Shown one piece after another: positions 50,388 through 61,413 of a stretch of 64,000 nt of DNA. Both the position numbers and the translations under genes were made by a program. Position 1 is the stretch's first letter. Each line of letters begins with the position of its first letter. The DNA is from Aliidiomarina soli (GTDB taxonomy: Bacteria > Pseudomonadota > Gammaproteobacteria > Enterobacterales > Alteromonadaceae): positions 297,930-361,929 of the forward strand of contig NZ_PIPO01000004.1 in the NCBI RefSeq assembly GCF_003986975.1, given 5' to 3'. The notes beneath the pieces are model-generated. The model did no database searches. It saw nothing but the letters and a program-made list of their open reading frames with translations, and was not told where the DNA came from.

Positions 50388-51731
50388 TTAGGAAAGCCCC
50401 AGTTTTTTCTCAAGGTAATGAATGTTGGTTCCACCATGCTGGAAGTTCTCATCCGCCATGATGTCTTTTTGCAATGGCGTATTGGTTTTAATACCGTCAA
50501 TAATGAGTTCGCTCAGTGCGTTGCGCATGCGCGCAATTGCCACATCACGATTGTCACCATAGGTAATCAGTTTACCAATCATAGAATCATAGTTCGGTGG
50601 TACGCGGTAATCGGTATAAATATGCGAATCCCAACGTACACCCATGCCACCCGGAGGATGAAAGCGCGTAATAGTACCCGGCGAAGGCACAAAGCGTTCC
50701 GGGTCTTCCGCATTTATCCGGCATTCTACCGCATGGCCGCGAATAACCACGTCTTCCTGAGTAAATGACAACGGTCGGCCTGCGGCAATACGAAGTTGCT
50801 CTTTGACCAGGTCAACGCCGGTGACCATTTCGGTAACAGGGTGCTCAACCTGGATACGGGTGTTCATTTCGATGAAATAAAACTCGCCGTTTTCGTACAG
50901 GAATTCGAAGGTACCTGCACCGCGGTAACCTATCTCAAGGCATGCGCGGGCACAGCGTTCGCCGATACTTTTGCGCATTTCCTGGGTAATGCCAGGAGCC
51001 GGGGCTTCTTCGACTACTTTCTGGTGACGACGTTGCATGGAGCAATCCCGTTCACCGAGGTGAACCGCATTGCCCTGGCCATCGGCCAACACCTGAACTT
51101 CAATGTGGCGCGGGTTCTCAAGGAATTTTTCCATGTAAACCACCGGGTTGCCAAAGGCTGCACGGGCTTCGTTCTGAGTCGCAACAATGGAAGAGAGTAG
51201 TTCTTTCTCTTCGCGAACCACTCGCATACCGCGTCCACCGCCGCCGCCTGCCGCTTTAACAATGACAGGGTAACCAATCCGTTTGGCGATTTTCAGGTTC
51301 TTCTCGTCATCATCGTCCAGTGAACCACCAGAGCCAGGTACACAAGGTACGCCAGCGGCTTTCATCGATTCGATGGCAGAAACCTTGTCACCCATCATGC
51401 GGATGACATCGGGTGTTGGCCCGACGAAAATGAAGCCTGAATTTTCTACCTGCTCGGCAAAATCTGCATTCTCAGCCAGGAAGCCATACCCGGGATGGAT
51501 AGCTGCTGCGTCGGTTACCTCAGCGGCACTAATGATACGGGGAATATTCAGGTAGCTGTCAGTGGCAGAAGCCGGTCCAATACAAATCGACTCATCCGCT
51601 AACAACACATGCTTTAAGTTTTTATCCACCGTGGAGTGAACAGCAACGGTCTTAATGCCTAGTTCTTTACAGGCACGTAAAATCCGCAACGCGATTTCAC
51701 CACGGTTGGCAATGACTACTTTATCTAACAT
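50388..51731 (-). CDS. accC: Biotin carboxylase subunit of acetyl-CoA carboxylase
   Basis: The 447-residue ATP-grasp enzyme carboxylates biotin on AccB for fatty acid synthesis. [20 protein letters not shown] opens the protein, [12 protein letters not shown] binds ATP and [14 protein letters not shown] is catalytic. The ATG at 51731 gives the standard [11 protein letters not shown] start. It lies 19 bp after accB. Confidence 0.97.
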   Translation of the reverse strand: MLDKVVIANRGEIALRILRACKELGIKTVAVHSTVDKNLKHVLLADESICIGPASATDSYLNIPRIISAAEVTDAAAIHPGYGFLAENADFAEQVENSGFIFVGPTPDVIRMMGDKVSAIESMKAAGVPCVPGSGGSLDDDDEKNLKIAKRIGYPVIVKAAGGGGGRGMRVVREEKELLSSIVATQNEARAAFGNPVVYMEKFLENPRHIEVQVLADGQGNAVHLGERDCSMQRRHQKVVEEAPAPGITQEMRKSIGERCARACLEIGYRGAGTFEFLYENGEFYFIEMNTRIQVEHPVTEMVTGVDLVKEQLRIAAGRPLSFTQEDVVIRGHAVECRINAEDPERFVPSPGTITRFHPPGGMGVRWDSHIYTDYRVPPNYDSMIGKLITYGDNRDVAIARMRNALSELIIDGIKTNTPLQKDIMADENFQHGGTNIHYLEKKLGLS

Positions 51732-51750
51732 AACAGGGCCTAAGCGTGGT

Positions 51751-52209
51751 TTATTCAATAATGAATAGTGGCTGGTCAAACTCCACCGGTGCTTCGTTAT
51801 CTACCAGGATCTTTTTCACAGTACCGCTGACGTCTGCTTCGATCTGGTTCATCATTTTCATTGCTTCAACGATGCACAGGGTGTCGCCGACATTCACTTG
51901 CTGGCCAACCTGAACAAAGGCTTTAGAGCCCGGAGCCGGAGACTCATAAAAAGTACCAACCATCGGCGAGCGAACCAGATGTCCAGTTTCTTCTGCCGGG
52001 GCAGCTGGCGCTTCGCTGGCCGCTCCACTTGCCTGTGGTGCAGCTGGAGCGGGAGCTGGCGCCGGGGCAGCAGCATAATGCATTTGCGCCGCAGGTGCCG
52101 GGCTATGACGGTTAATACGTACCGACTCTTCGCCTTCCGTAATTTCCAGTTCGGCAATGCCTGATTCTTCCACCAGTTCGATTAGCTTTTTAATTTTGCG
52201 AATATCCAT
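51751..52209 (-). CDS. accB: Biotin carboxyl carrier protein
   Basis: The 152-residue protein has an N-terminal dimerisation segment, an Ala/Pro-rich linker (about residues 37-73) and a C-terminal biotinyl domain with biotin on K118 in EAMKM. It carries carboxybiotin between AccC and the carboxyltransferase. The ATG at 52209 (MDIRKIKKL) is the usual family start. It follows aroQ by 29 bp. Confidence 0.97.
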   Translation of the reverse strand: MDIRKIKKLIELVEESGIAELEITEGEESVRINRHSPAPAAQMHYAAAPAPAPAPAAPQASGAASEAPAAPAEETGHLVRSPMVGTFYESPAPGSKAFVQVGQQVNVGDTLCIVEAMKMMNQIEADVSGTVKKILVDNEAPVEFDQPLFIIE

Positions 52210-52238
52210 AACCAATGTCTTTGCTCTTTTAGTAAATG

Positions 52239-52691
52239 TTAAGTAGGGGATCGCAGGTGCTTAATAGCAAACTGCAACGCGAATTCGTAACCCATTGAAC
52301 CAAGCCCGCAGATAACGCCTTCGGCTATGTCCGAAAGGTAGGAATGCTGGCGAAAAGGTTCACGGGCGTGAACGTTAGACAGATGCACTTCGATAAACGG
52401 AATCTGCACTGCCTGGAAAGCATCGCGCAGTGCGACGCTGGTATGCGTGTACGCAGCCGGGTTGATCACGATAAATTGATAATGGCCGCGTGCCTGTTGC
52501 ACTGCTTCTATTAACTCGTGCTCGGCATTACTTTGCAGACAGCTCAACTCAACACCGGCTTGCTCGGCTTCGAGCATTAACGCGGCGTTAATATCAGCCA
52601 GGGTCTGCGAACCGTAAATCTCAGGTTCGCGACTTCCCAGTAAATTCAAATTAGGTCCGTGAAGAACCAAAACACGTAGTTTATGAGCCAT
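52239..52691 (-). CDS. aroQ: 3-Dehydroquinate dehydratase, type II
   Basis: The 150-residue enzyme of the shikimate pathway forms dodecamers. [20 protein letters not shown] at the N-terminus holds the catalytic Arg/Tyr loop; [15 protein letters not shown] and [14 protein letters not shown] are conserved, with His in the active site. The ATG at 52691 gives MAHKLRV; the upstream in-frame start would add 13 unusual residues. It precedes accB-accC as in E. coli relatives. Confidence 0.96.
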   Translation of the reverse strand: MAHKLRVLVLHGPNLNLLGSREPEIYGSQTLADINAALMLEAEQAGVELSCLQSNAEHELIEAVQQARGHYQFIVINPAAYTHTSVALRDAFQAVQIPFIEVHLSNVHAREPFRQHSYLSDIAEGVICGLGSMGYEFALQFAIKHLRSPT

Positions 52692-52818
52692 CTTGACGTT
52701 ATCTGCTGCGATATAGCCAACTGCTAACATAGCGAACTGGCAATTAAGTGATTTTTCCCATTATAAAGGCAAAAATTGAAATAGCAGTAAAATACTGGTC
52801 TTATCACAGCAGTTCGCG

Positions 52819-54585
52819 TCAATTTTCCTTATTCATTAGGCTTTCCAGGTGTTTCTGGAACTCACTGGCGTTCATAAAGCCCGTCACCCGCGCGTTCTGA
52901 ATTTCATTTCCAGCCGGGTCAAAGAATAAAATTGTTGGCAGACCCACCACCTGATACTCACTCAACAATTGGGTATTGGTTGCGTTGGTGGCCGTTACAT
53001 CAGCCTGCAATACAACAACGTCCTCCAGTTGAGCCTGCACGCCGGGATCGGTAAAGGTATACACTTCAAACTCTTTGCAGGCGACACACCAGTCGGCGTA
53101 CAAATCGAGCATCACCCATTGCCCTTCTGCTGCCGAAACACGGGTTTGGAGCGCTTCCAGCGAGGTCACTGGTTCAAACTCGAGGTGCTCGATAAATGCA
53201 GACTGAATGAATGGCTTTTGCCAGATGGCGCCGGCCGCCGCGATCACGATAAGGATAGCGCTGAGCACCAGTCGGCCACGGGTTTTCAGTTGCGGCCAAA
53301 AGCTGCGTGCGATGATAAGTAAACTGGCGGCGATAAAAATAAGCCAGATAACACCAGCCAACACCATGGGTAACAGGCGTTCAATCAGGAACAGCGCGAC
53401 TGCAAGTAGCAATAGCCCGAAAACAATTTTTACACTATTCATCCAGGCGCCGGCTTTCGGCAGCAGCTTGCCACCCGAGGTACCAATGAGAATTAATGGC
53501 AGCCCCATGCCGATACTAAGGGCGTACAGTATTAGCGCACCGTTTACGACGTCGCCCGACTGAGCAATAAACAGCAGCACACCGGACAAGGGCGCCGTGG
53601 TGCATGGCGATGCGACCAGGCCGGATAACGCACCCATGGCGAAAACACCGCCGTACGCGCCGCCCTTTTGCTGTTGACTAATGCTGTTTAGCTTGGCCTG
53701 CCAGCTGGCAGGCAACTGCATATTAAAAGCGCCGAACATGCCAGCGGCCAGAACAACAAATAGTACAGCCAGGGTTAGCAGCACAGCCGGATGTTGCAGC
53801 ATGGCCTGATATTGCATCCCGGCGAGAGCGACGATTACGCCGAGCGTGGTGTAGGTCAGCGCCATCCCCTGGACATAGACAAATGACAACATAAAACCAC
53901 GTCGGGTCGACAACTTGCCTTTTTGTCCGCCGATAATACCGACAATGATCGGGTACATCGGAAAGACACAGGGCGTGAACGCAAGACCAAGTCCTAGCAG
54001 GACAAACACCGCCATGACCCAGACCAGGTTATCGGATGAAAGCAGGTCACTAAATGGACCACTGGCGGGTTCAGAAAAGTCAGTCAAGGGGGTGGCGCTT
54101 GAGCCACTGCTGGCGCCTGAGGTCGGCTGTAAAGGGATCTCTTTGCTGGTCGGTGCATAACAAAGGCCCGCATCGGCGCAGCCCTGGTAAGTTACGGTCA
54201 GTGACGTGTTTTCGCGAATAGGGGCAAGCTCAAGGGTGATCGCAAGGCGGTTCCGGTAAATAAAGGTTTCGCCAAAAAATTCATCGTGATGCTCGTCAGC
54301 GGTCGGTAATGGCTGGACGCCATATATCAACCCCTCGGGCTGGTAACTGAAACGGTGCTGGTAAAGGTAATAGCCGTCGGCGATCTCAAAATACAGAGTG
54401 AGTTCGTCACCTTGCTGCTCGAAGTCAAAGGCGAACGCCTGGTCTACGGGTAAAAAGTCGCTGTCGTTGCTGGCGTACTGGTTAATATCGAAGGCCTGTG
54501 CGTGCGCGACCGACATGCTAAGTGTGACGAGCGCGAGCAGAGCCATTCCAGCCTGTTTAAACAGGGTACGTAAAATTGAATACAT
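52819..54585 (-). CDS. dsbD: Thiol:disulfide interchange protein DsbD
   Basis: The 588-residue protein passes electrons from cytoplasmic thioredoxin to the periplasm. After a signal peptide (AHA-QAF) come an N-terminal domain with CADAGLC, eight membrane helices with FTPCVFPM and SPCTTAP, and a C-terminal thioredoxin domain with DWCVACKEFE. All three cysteine pairs are present. The ATG at 54585 follows the cutA stop by one base, indicating coupling. Confidence 0.95.
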   Translation of the reverse strand: MYSILRTLFKQAGMALLALVTLSMSVAHAQAFDINQYASNDSDFLPVDQAFAFDFEQQGDELTLYFEIADGYYLYQHRFSYQPEGLIYGVQPLPTADEHHDEFFGETFIYRNRLAITLELAPIRENTSLTVTYQGCADAGLCYAPTSKEIPLQPTSGASSGSSATPLTDFSEPASGPFSDLLSSDNLVWVMAVFVLLGLGLAFTPCVFPMYPIIVGIIGGQKGKLSTRRGFMLSFVYVQGMALTYTTLGVIVALAGMQYQAMLQHPAVLLTLAVLFVVLAAGMFGAFNMQLPASWQAKLNSISQQQKGGAYGGVFAMGALSGLVASPCTTAPLSGVLLFIAQSGDVVNGALILYALSIGMGLPLILIGTSGGKLLPKAGAWMNSVKIVFGLLLLAVALFLIERLLPMVLAGVIWLIFIAASLLIIARSFWPQLKTRGRLVLSAILIVIAAAGAIWQKPFIQSAFIEHLEFEPVTSLEALQTRVSAAEGQWVMLDLYADWCVACKEFEVYTFTDPGVQAQLEDVVVLQADVTATNATNTQLLSEYQVVGLPTILFFDPAGNEIQNARVTGFMNASEFQKHLESLMNKEN

Positions 54586-54586
54586 C

Positions 54587-54904
54587 TTAGCCAACCGCCT
54601 TGCTAATCCATTGTAAGTAATCAGGAAGCCCCGCATTTATATCGAAGGCAATAATTTCGGGTGTGTCATAAGGGTGAAGCTTGCTCAAAGCCGACTCCAG
54701 CGCCGGATAGGCCTGGCTAGTGGTCTTAATCAGCATCAGGAATTCTTCACTATGCTCAATTTTCCCCTGCCATTCGTACACAGACTGTAACCCAGGCACT
54801 ATATTTACACAGGCTGCTAGTCGTTGTTCAACCAGTGCCGCTGCAAGTGAGCTTGCAGATTGCTGATCAGGGGTGGTGCATAACACCAGTTGTGGCTTAC
54901 TCAT
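54587..54904 (-). CDS. cutA: Divalent-ion tolerance protein CutA
   Basis: The 105-residue trimeric protein has the CutA pattern: LVLCTTPDQQSA, LVEQRLAACVNIVPGLQSVYEWQGKIE, then TTSQAYPALESALSKLHPYDTPEI. The ATG at 54904 follows GGGAG by five bases; a TTG four codons earlier is less likely. It is cotranscribed with dsbD, as in E. coli. The biochemical role is still debated. Confidence 0.95.
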   Translation of the reverse strand: MSKPQLVLCTTPDQQSASSLAAALVEQRLAACVNIVPGLQSVYEWQGKIEHSEEFLMLIKTTSQAYPALESALSKLHPYDTPEIIAFDINAGLPDYLQWISKAVG

Positions 54905-54990
54905 ACGGGCTCCCAAACTTTACCGCTGCAGCGCTTGAAAATCGCTCTATCATGCCTCATCTATAAACGAACACCAAGCCAGGATAGTTT

Positions 54991-55509
54991 ATGTTGCAGA
55001 TACTTTTATTGTTGTTTATTGCCGTACCCATCGTCGAAATTGCCGTATTGCTGCAGGTCGGCGACCTTATTGGCGGCCTCAATACGCTGGTCGTCATTAT
55101 ACTGACAGCCGTCATTGGTGCCTTACTGGTCAAGCAGCAGGGCATTCAGAACTGGATGCGCATGCAAAGCAAAATGGCCAGAGGGCAAATGCCTGGTGAA
55201 GAAATGGCCGGCGGTTTACTCATTTTTCTTGCCGGGGTGCTGCTGATTACTCCCGGGTTTGTGACCGATGTAATCGGCCTGCTGTTTTTGTTGCCGCCGA
55301 CTCGCAGTGTGATTGCCAAAGCCATGCTTAAACGGATGGTGATCCGCGGAGCTGGCGCTCAGTTCAGTCATTTCCAGCGTAAAGGCCCGGCTGGTCGCGA
55401 TAGCCAGCAGGAAAAAGGGACCACCATTGACGGTGAGTATCAGCATAAAGCGGGCTCTGAATCGCAGTTAGCAGAGCCTTCTGATGATAACGACCAGAAA
55501 AAAAATTAG
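54991..55509 (+). CDS. fxsA: FxsA family membrane protein
   Basis: The 172-residue protein has three or four hydrophobic segments in its first 110 residues (LLLLFIAVPIVEIAVLLQVG, LVVIILTAVIGALLV, LLIFLAGVLLITPGFVTD) and a hydrophilic tail. FxsA is an inner-membrane protein whose overproduction lets F plasmid-bearing cells escape T7 exclusion; its natural role is unclear. It lies upstream of groES, near dsbD-cutA, as in E. coli. Confidence 0.93.
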   Translation: MLQILLLLFIAVPIVEIAVLLQVGDLIGGLNTLVVIILTAVIGALLVKQQGIQNWMRMQSKMARGQMPGEEMAGGLLIFLAGVLLITPGFVTDVIGLLFLLPPTRSVIAKAMLKRMVIRGAGAQFSHFQRKGPAGRDSQQEKGTTIDGEYQHKAGSESQLAEPSDDNDQKKN

Positions 55510-55528
55510 CTTTTTTTAACGGCGGGGT

Positions 55529-55556
55529 ATTGGGTTCTTTTCTGTCGCCCCCATTT
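55529..55556 (+). promoter_or_regulatory. Candidate sigma 32 promoter of groESL
   Basis: CCCCATTT (55549-55556) closely matches the sigma 32 -10 (CCCCATnT). TATTGGGT about 13 bp upstream is a weak version of CTTGAA. The predicted start lies about 65 bp before groES. Confidence 0.5.
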
Positions 55557-55628
55557 TGCATTCACAAAAGTTTTTAACACCGGCCGTTTTGGCCTTTTGT
55601 TATCTCTACCTACTAAGGGAGTATCACG

Positions 55629-55919
55629 ATGAAACTTCGTCCTTTGCATGACCGTGTGATCGTTAAGCGTTCTGACGCTGAAAGTAAGTCACCTGGCGGC
55701 ATCGTTTTAACTGGCTCAGCAGCTGAAAAATCAACTCGTGGCGAAATCATTGCCGTCGGTAAAGGTCGCATCCTTGAGAATGGCGAAATAAAACCGCTGG
55801 ATGTGAAGGTTGGTGACAAAGTGCTGTTCAGCGAAAGCTACGGCGTTAAAACCGAGAAGCTGGACGGTGAAGAAGTCTTGATCATGAGCGAGTCAGATAT
55901 TCTGGCTATCGTCGAGTAA
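55629..55919 (+). CDS. groS: Co-chaperonin GroES
   Basis: The 96-residue subunit forms the heptameric lid of the GroEL chamber. [25 protein letters not shown] and [14 protein letters not shown] are the conserved core. AAGGGAG lies upstream of the ATG. groEL follows 34 bp later in one operon. Confidence 0.98.
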   Translation: MKLRPLHDRVIVKRSDAESKSPGGIVLTGSAAEKSTRGEIIAVGKGRILENGEIKPLDVKVGDKVLFSESYGVKTEKLDGEEVLIMSESDILAIVE

Positions 55920-55941
55920 TCCTGATTAACCTGATTTATAA

Positions 55942-57585
<1,644 letters not shown>

Positions 57586-57645
57586 TCCAATGATGTAACT
57601 GGGCGCTGCTGAAACACAGTGGGGCCTGACACATCAGCGTAAGCT

Positions 57646-57685
57646 AAAAGGCGCTGTAGCTGTAAAAGGCTACAGCGCCTTTTTC
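57646..57685 (+). terminator. Intrinsic terminator of groESL
   Basis: AAAAGGCGCTGTAGC and GCTACAGCGCCTTTT pair around an 8-base loop, followed by Ts. The long stem should be efficient. Confidence 0.92.
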
Positions 57686-57789
57686 GTGGCCGATCTGCCC
57701 ACTTGACTAATAATGGTAGTGGCGCTAAAAGAACTAGATGGTCAACAAGTGGTCGTATCCAACAGGGAACGACTGTGGAGGAAGAGAGC

Positions 57790-58299
57790 ATGGGTGTAAA
57801 ACTGTTAGCTTTAATGGCGGCCGGAGCGATGCTGATACCATCGGTAGCGACCAGTGCTGAGTTAGATTTTACCTGGGGCGATGCGGATAAATTTACTGAT
57901 ATTGAATCCGGCGATGAAAACCGCACGCGTTTTCGCCAGCGTATTGCTGAGGGCTTTGAGCAAATATTCCAGCAAAATGCTGAACAATTACCCTCAGATC
58001 AGACGTTGAAAGTGACCATTACCAATGTTGATTTAGCGGGGCACGTCGATATGTCGGGAACGGAGCGCTTGCGCATAGTGCAACGAGGGCACCCGCCGAT
58101 GGTTAGTTTCAGCTATGAGTTGCTGGACGCTGATGGCAATAGTCTGGCTTCGGGAGAAGAGCGCCTGAGAGGCCGTAGTGCAGGGTCCAGTGCTTCGCGA
58201 ACTCAACGAGGCAGCCAGAGTCTGCTTACCCATGAACGCGAGATGCTGAATGACTGGTTCCGTGAGACTTTTGACGATGCTTTTGACATGGATAATTAA
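57790..58299 (+). CDS. DUF3016 family exported protein
   Basis: The 169-residue protein has a signal peptide (TSA-ELDF). The start FTWGDADKFTDIESGDENRTRFRQ, the VTNVDLAGHVD block and the FSYELLDADGNSLASGEE segment match DUF3016. Function is unknown. The ATG at 57790 follows GGAGGAAGAG. No membrane helix beyond the signal. Confidence 0.8.
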   Translation: MGVKLLALMAAGAMLIPSVATSAELDFTWGDADKFTDIESGDENRTRFRQRIAEGFEQIFQQNAEQLPSDQTLKVTITNVDLAGHVDMSGTERLRIVQRGHPPMVSFSYELLDADGNSLASGEERLRGRSAGSSASRTQRGSQSLLTHEREMLNDWFRETFDDAFDMDN

Positions 58300-58347
58300 G
58301 ATCTGGCAGTCTTTACATTAAGAATCTGCAGATCAGGTCGATAGAAC

Positions 58348-58380
58348 TAACGAGGCGTTGTAATTACGCCTCGTTGTCTT
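58348..58380 (+). terminator. Probable terminator of the DUF3016 gene
   Basis: AACGAGGCGT and ACGCCTCGTT pair around a 7-base loop, followed by GTCTTT. The T-run is weak. Confidence 0.65.
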
Positions 58381-58412
58381 TAACCAAATAGGTCGTGTAC
58401 CTAGGAGGCTTC

Positions 58413-58595
58413 ATGGAAGTATCAATGAATAGCCAGCAGGCGCTTGAATTAAAAGGCGTTCAAATGGCAAACAATCAGCAGAAAGCAGTCGGTCAAGCAA
58501 GCCTTCAGCTGTTAGAGTCTGCTGCAGTAACTGCTACCGTAAGTAATGCGGCACCAAGTGCTGCTGTTGGAAATAACATCAACACCACGGCTTAA
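58413..58595 (+). CDS. Small YjfB-like putative motility protein
   Basis: The 60-residue protein resembles YjfB, a small family annotated as putative motility proteins: short helical body with MEVS at the start and GNNINTTA at the end, similar to the LG-NIDV-A ends I recall. The match is by eye only. The ATG at 58413 follows AGGAGG by four bases, which strongly supports translation. Its stop overlaps that of epmB. No flagellar gene lies nearby. Confidence 0.6.
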   Translation: MEVSMNSQQALELKGVQMANNQQKAVGQASLQLLESAAVTATVSNAAPSAAVGNNINTTA

Positions 58596-59611
58596 AAATG
58601 CAGTGGGGTCTTACTGGCCTCACCCGCTATTTCGCGCACTAACCTGGGCACCAAAAACCCGGGTAATGTGCGCAACAGGTCGTGCATAATCAGGCTGGCA
58701 TTGGCATCACTGACTGCGAAGTGCGCTGCCCCTGCCACCTTATCAAGCTGGTGCAGGTAATAGGGCATAACCTGGCTGGCAAAAAGCTTCTCACTAAGCT
58801 CTGCTAATGCCCCGGCACTGTCGTTAACTCCCTTTAGCAACACACTCTGATTAAGTAAATGAATCCCCCGCTGGCGCCAAATAGCAAGCCGCTGGCTAAG
58901 TGCAGGGCTTATTTCGTTGCCGTGATTGGCATGAATAACCAGAATCACCTGCAAACGACTGCGCTCCAGACGCAAGCCAAGGGTTTGCGTTAAGCGTTGC
59001 GGAATGACAACGGGTAAGCGGCTGTGAATACGCACCCGGGTTATCTGAGGCAAACGCTCAAGCATATCCAGCACATGACTTAGCTGCTCATCATTTGCCA
59101 TCAGCGGATCGCCACCACTAAGAATCACTTCGTTTACTTCCGGATGTTGAAGGATATACGCATGGACTCGTTCAAGCTCGCGCCGTCCTATTTTGTGTTC
59201 AGCATAGGGAAAATGGCGGCGAAAGCAGTAGCGACAGTTGACCGCGCAGCCGCCGCGCAAAATAAGCAGCAGCCTGGATTGGTATTTATGCAAAATCCCA
59301 CTTGCTGCCGTTGCGCTCTCCTCCCCCAGCGGGTCGGCGCTATACCCTTCGACCACAGTAAATTCGTCCTCATGTGGCCATACCTGGCGTAGCAGTGGGT
59401 CGTTGGGATCGCCGCGCTGCATTAATGAAACGAAATGCTTAGGTACCCGCATGCTAAACAATTGTCGTGCAGGTGCGTGTTGCTTAACCCAGTTAGCGTC
59501 AAGTTGCAGTGCCTGGCCGAGTGTTTGCGGATCCGTGTAGGCATCGGCTAACTGGTGTTGCCAGCTGGGCTCCAGTTCAATGGGTGTTACTTGCTGCGCA
59601 GTTGGTTGCAT
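58592..59611 (-). CDS. epmB: EF-P (R)-beta-lysylation protein, radical SAM lysine 2,3-aminomutase EpmB
   Basis: The 339-residue enzyme converts L-alpha-lysine to (R)-beta-lysine for EF-P modification. The radical SAM cluster motif is C122-x3-C126-x2-C129 (RGGCAVNCRYCF). Length and the RRHFPY sequence match EpmB, shorter than catabolic lysine aminomutases. It is divergent from efp, sharing a 116-bp promoter region. Confidence 0.95.
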   Translation of the reverse strand: MQPTAQQVTPIELEPSWQHQLADAYTDPQTLGQALQLDANWVKQHAPARQLFSMRVPKHFVSLMQRGDPNDPLLRQVWPHEDEFTVVEGYSADPLGEESATAASGILHKYQSRLLLILRGGCAVNCRYCFRRHFPYAEHKIGRRELERVHAYILQHPEVNEVILSGGDPLMANDEQLSHVLDMLERLPQITRVRIHSRLPVVIPQRLTQTLGLRLERSRLQVILVIHANHGNEISPALSQRLAIWRQRGIHLLNQSVLLKGVNDSAGALAELSEKLFASQVMPYYLHQLDKVAGAAHFAVSDANASLIMHDLLRTLPGFLVPRLVREIAGEASKTPLHF

Positions 59612-59727
59612 CGTTCCACTGTGGGTTGTCGTCGTTTGGATGAGAGCGATTATTTTACCTGAAATGCGGCTCTATTTGGTTTATTATTGGGGCAAAATTT
59701 GCAGACTTCCCAGTAAAGAGGATACCC

Positions 59728-60297
59728 ATGGCAAGTTACAGTACCAATGAATTCAAAGGCGGCCTGAAGATTATGCAGGATGGCGAGCCTTGTAGCATCC
59801 TGGAAAATGAAATGGTTAAGCCAGGCAAAGGCCAGGCATTTAACCGGGTTAAAATCCGTAAATTAATCAGCGGCAAAGTGGTTGAGAAGACATTCAAGTC
59901 GGGCGAAAGCGTAGAAGCGGCGGATGTTCAGGAAATTGAACTGGCCTATTTGTATTCAGATGGCGAGTTCTGGCACTTTATGAACAACGAAACCTTTGAA
60001 CAGATAGCCGCGGACGAAGCTGCTGTAAGTGATGCCACCAAGTGGTTGGTTGAACAGGACGTCTGCACCTTAACCTTATGGGACGGCAAACCCATTAATG
60101 TCACTCCGCCGAACTTCGTTGAACTTGAGATCACTGAAACGGACCCGGGTCTGAAAGGCGATACTCAGGGTACAGGCGGTAAACCAGCAACACTTGTCAC
60201 TGGCGCGGTAGTGCGGGTTCCATTGTTTGTGCAGACGGGTGAAGTGGTCAAAGTAGATACCCGCAATGGTGAATACGTTTCCCGTGTGCAAAAGTAA
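59728..60297 (+). CDS. efp: Elongation factor P
   Basis: The 189-residue factor rescues ribosomes stalled at polyproline. The modified lysine is K34 in KPGKGQAF. Three OB-like domains end in [14 protein letters not shown]. With epmB and epmA flanking it, the lysylated form is expected. AAAGAGG precedes the ATG. Confidence 0.98.
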   Translation: MASYSTNEFKGGLKIMQDGEPCSILENEMVKPGKGQAFNRVKIRKLISGKVVEKTFKSGESVEAADVQEIELAYLYSDGEFWHFMNNETFEQIAADEAAVSDATKWLVEQDVCTLTLWDGKPINVTPPNFVELEITETDPGLKGDTQGTGGKPATLVTGAVVRVPLFVQTGEVVKVDTRNGEYVSRVQK

Positions 60298-60315
60298 TTC
60301 ACGCTAACGAATAAC

Positions 60316-60352
60316 AAAAAGCGGTGTCGTTGCTGAACGACACCGCTTTTTT
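60316..60352 (+). terminator. Intrinsic terminator of efp
   Basis: AAAGCGGTGTCGTT and AACGACACCGCTTT pair around GCTG, followed by Ts. It separates efp from epmA, so epmA needs readthrough or its own promoter. Confidence 0.93.
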
Positions 60353-60382
60353 AGTTCTGTGAGACCTTTGAGGTAGTAATCA

Positions 60383-61348
60383 ATGAACTGGCAACCCAGT
60401 GCAAGCCTCCAGGCGTTGCACGCACGAGCCGAGCTGCTGGCAAATATCCGCTCGTTCTTCGCCGAGCGCGATGTACTTGAGGTCGATACGCCTATCGTGG
60501 CGGCACGCGGGGTCACTGACCCTCACTTATCAAATGTCACGGTTAAGTTGTGCGGTGACGGCTTGTCGCAATCAGAGTATTTTTTACAGACGTCCCCCGA
60601 GTACGCGATGAAGCGCTTGCTGGCAGCCGGCAGCGGAAGTATTTACCAGATAGCCAAGGTTATCAGGAACGATGAAGTAGGGCCGCAGCACAATCCTGAA
60701 TTTACCATGCTGGAATGGTACCGCCTTGGTTTCGATGAGTATCAGTTAATGGACGAAATCGACCAGCTGATGTGTTCGCTACTTGGTTGCAAGGCGAGTA
60801 AACGAGTTACCTATCAGGAGGCATTTTTAACGGTTACAGGCTGTGATCCGTTTACCGCTCAAGGCATTGAGAGTCTACGTAGCTGGTTGGTCGAACGTGA
60901 TTTAGGTGACTGGGTAAAAGACGAACCTGACCCGGATACCTTGCTTTACCTGGCGATGACTCACTATATTGAGCCGACTCTGGGCCAAACCGAGCCTACT
61001 TTTATTTATAATTTTCCGGCCTCTCAGTCTGCCCTGGCCCGAATTCACTCTGATGACCCGCGTGTGGCGCGACGTTTCGAGCTGTACATAGATGGGGTCG
61101 AGTTAGCAAATGGGTTTTATGAGCTTACCGATGCCATGCAGCAGGCCCAGCGGTTTGCCGCTGATAATTCTATACGTATGAAGCAGGGCAAGCCCCGTGC
61201 GCTCGAGGACGAACGTTTAGTGGCGGCGCTGCAAGCCGGACTTCCTGATTGTGCGGGGGTTGCACTGGGCCTGGATCGACTGCTGATGCTTAAGTTAGGC
61301 GTGAGTCAGATCAGCGATGTGTTAGCGTTCCCAATAGACCGCGCCTGA
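60383..61348 (+). CDS. epmA: EF-P--(R)-beta-lysine ligase EpmA
   Basis: The 321-residue paralogue of class II lysyl-tRNA synthetase attaches beta-lysine to EF-P. It has only the catalytic domain: FLQTSPEYAMKRLLAAG (motif 2 region), NDEVGPQHNPEFTMLEWY and the C-terminal GVALGLDRLLML (motif 3). No anticodon-binding domain is present, as expected. It is 85 bp after efp with a terminator between. Confidence 0.95.
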   Translation: MNWQPSASLQALHARAELLANIRSFFAERDVLEVDTPIVAARGVTDPHLSNVTVKLCGDGLSQSEYFLQTSPEYAMKRLLAAGSGSIYQIAKVIRNDEVGPQHNPEFTMLEWYRLGFDEYQLMDEIDQLMCSLLGCKASKRVTYQEAFLTVTGCDPFTAQGIESLRSWLVERDLGDWVKDEPDPDTLLYLAMTHYIEPTLGQTEPTFIYNFPASQSALARIHSDDPRVARRFELYIDGVELANGFYELTDAMQQAQRFAADNSIRMKQGKPRALEDERLVAALQAGLPDCAGVALGLDRLLMLKLGVSQISDVLAFPIDRA

Positions 61349-61354
61349 TGGTCA

Positions 61355-61390
61355 TTGAATTTGCCGGGCGGAATGTTATACTATTACACC
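61355..61390 (+). promoter_or_regulatory. Promoter with overlapping Zur-box-like sequence
   Basis: TTGAAT (61355-61360) and TATACT (61377-61382) are 16 bp apart, with TGT ahead of the -10. The sequence GAATGTTATACTATTACA (61371-61388) follows the gammaproteobacterial Zur box (GAAATGTTATA-n-TATAACATTTC): the left half fits almost fully, the right half partly. A zinc-bound repressor here would block the -10. Confidence 0.55.
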
Positions 61391-61413
61391 ATCACGTCTT
61401 GCCGAGAGTTTAA

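Noticed and set aside
58314..58344. Sigma 28-like promoter (TACATTAA, 15 bp, GTCGATAG) upstream of the YjfB-like gene
   Set aside because: The -35 matches only about half of TAAAGTTT, and a probable terminator lies between it and the gene.
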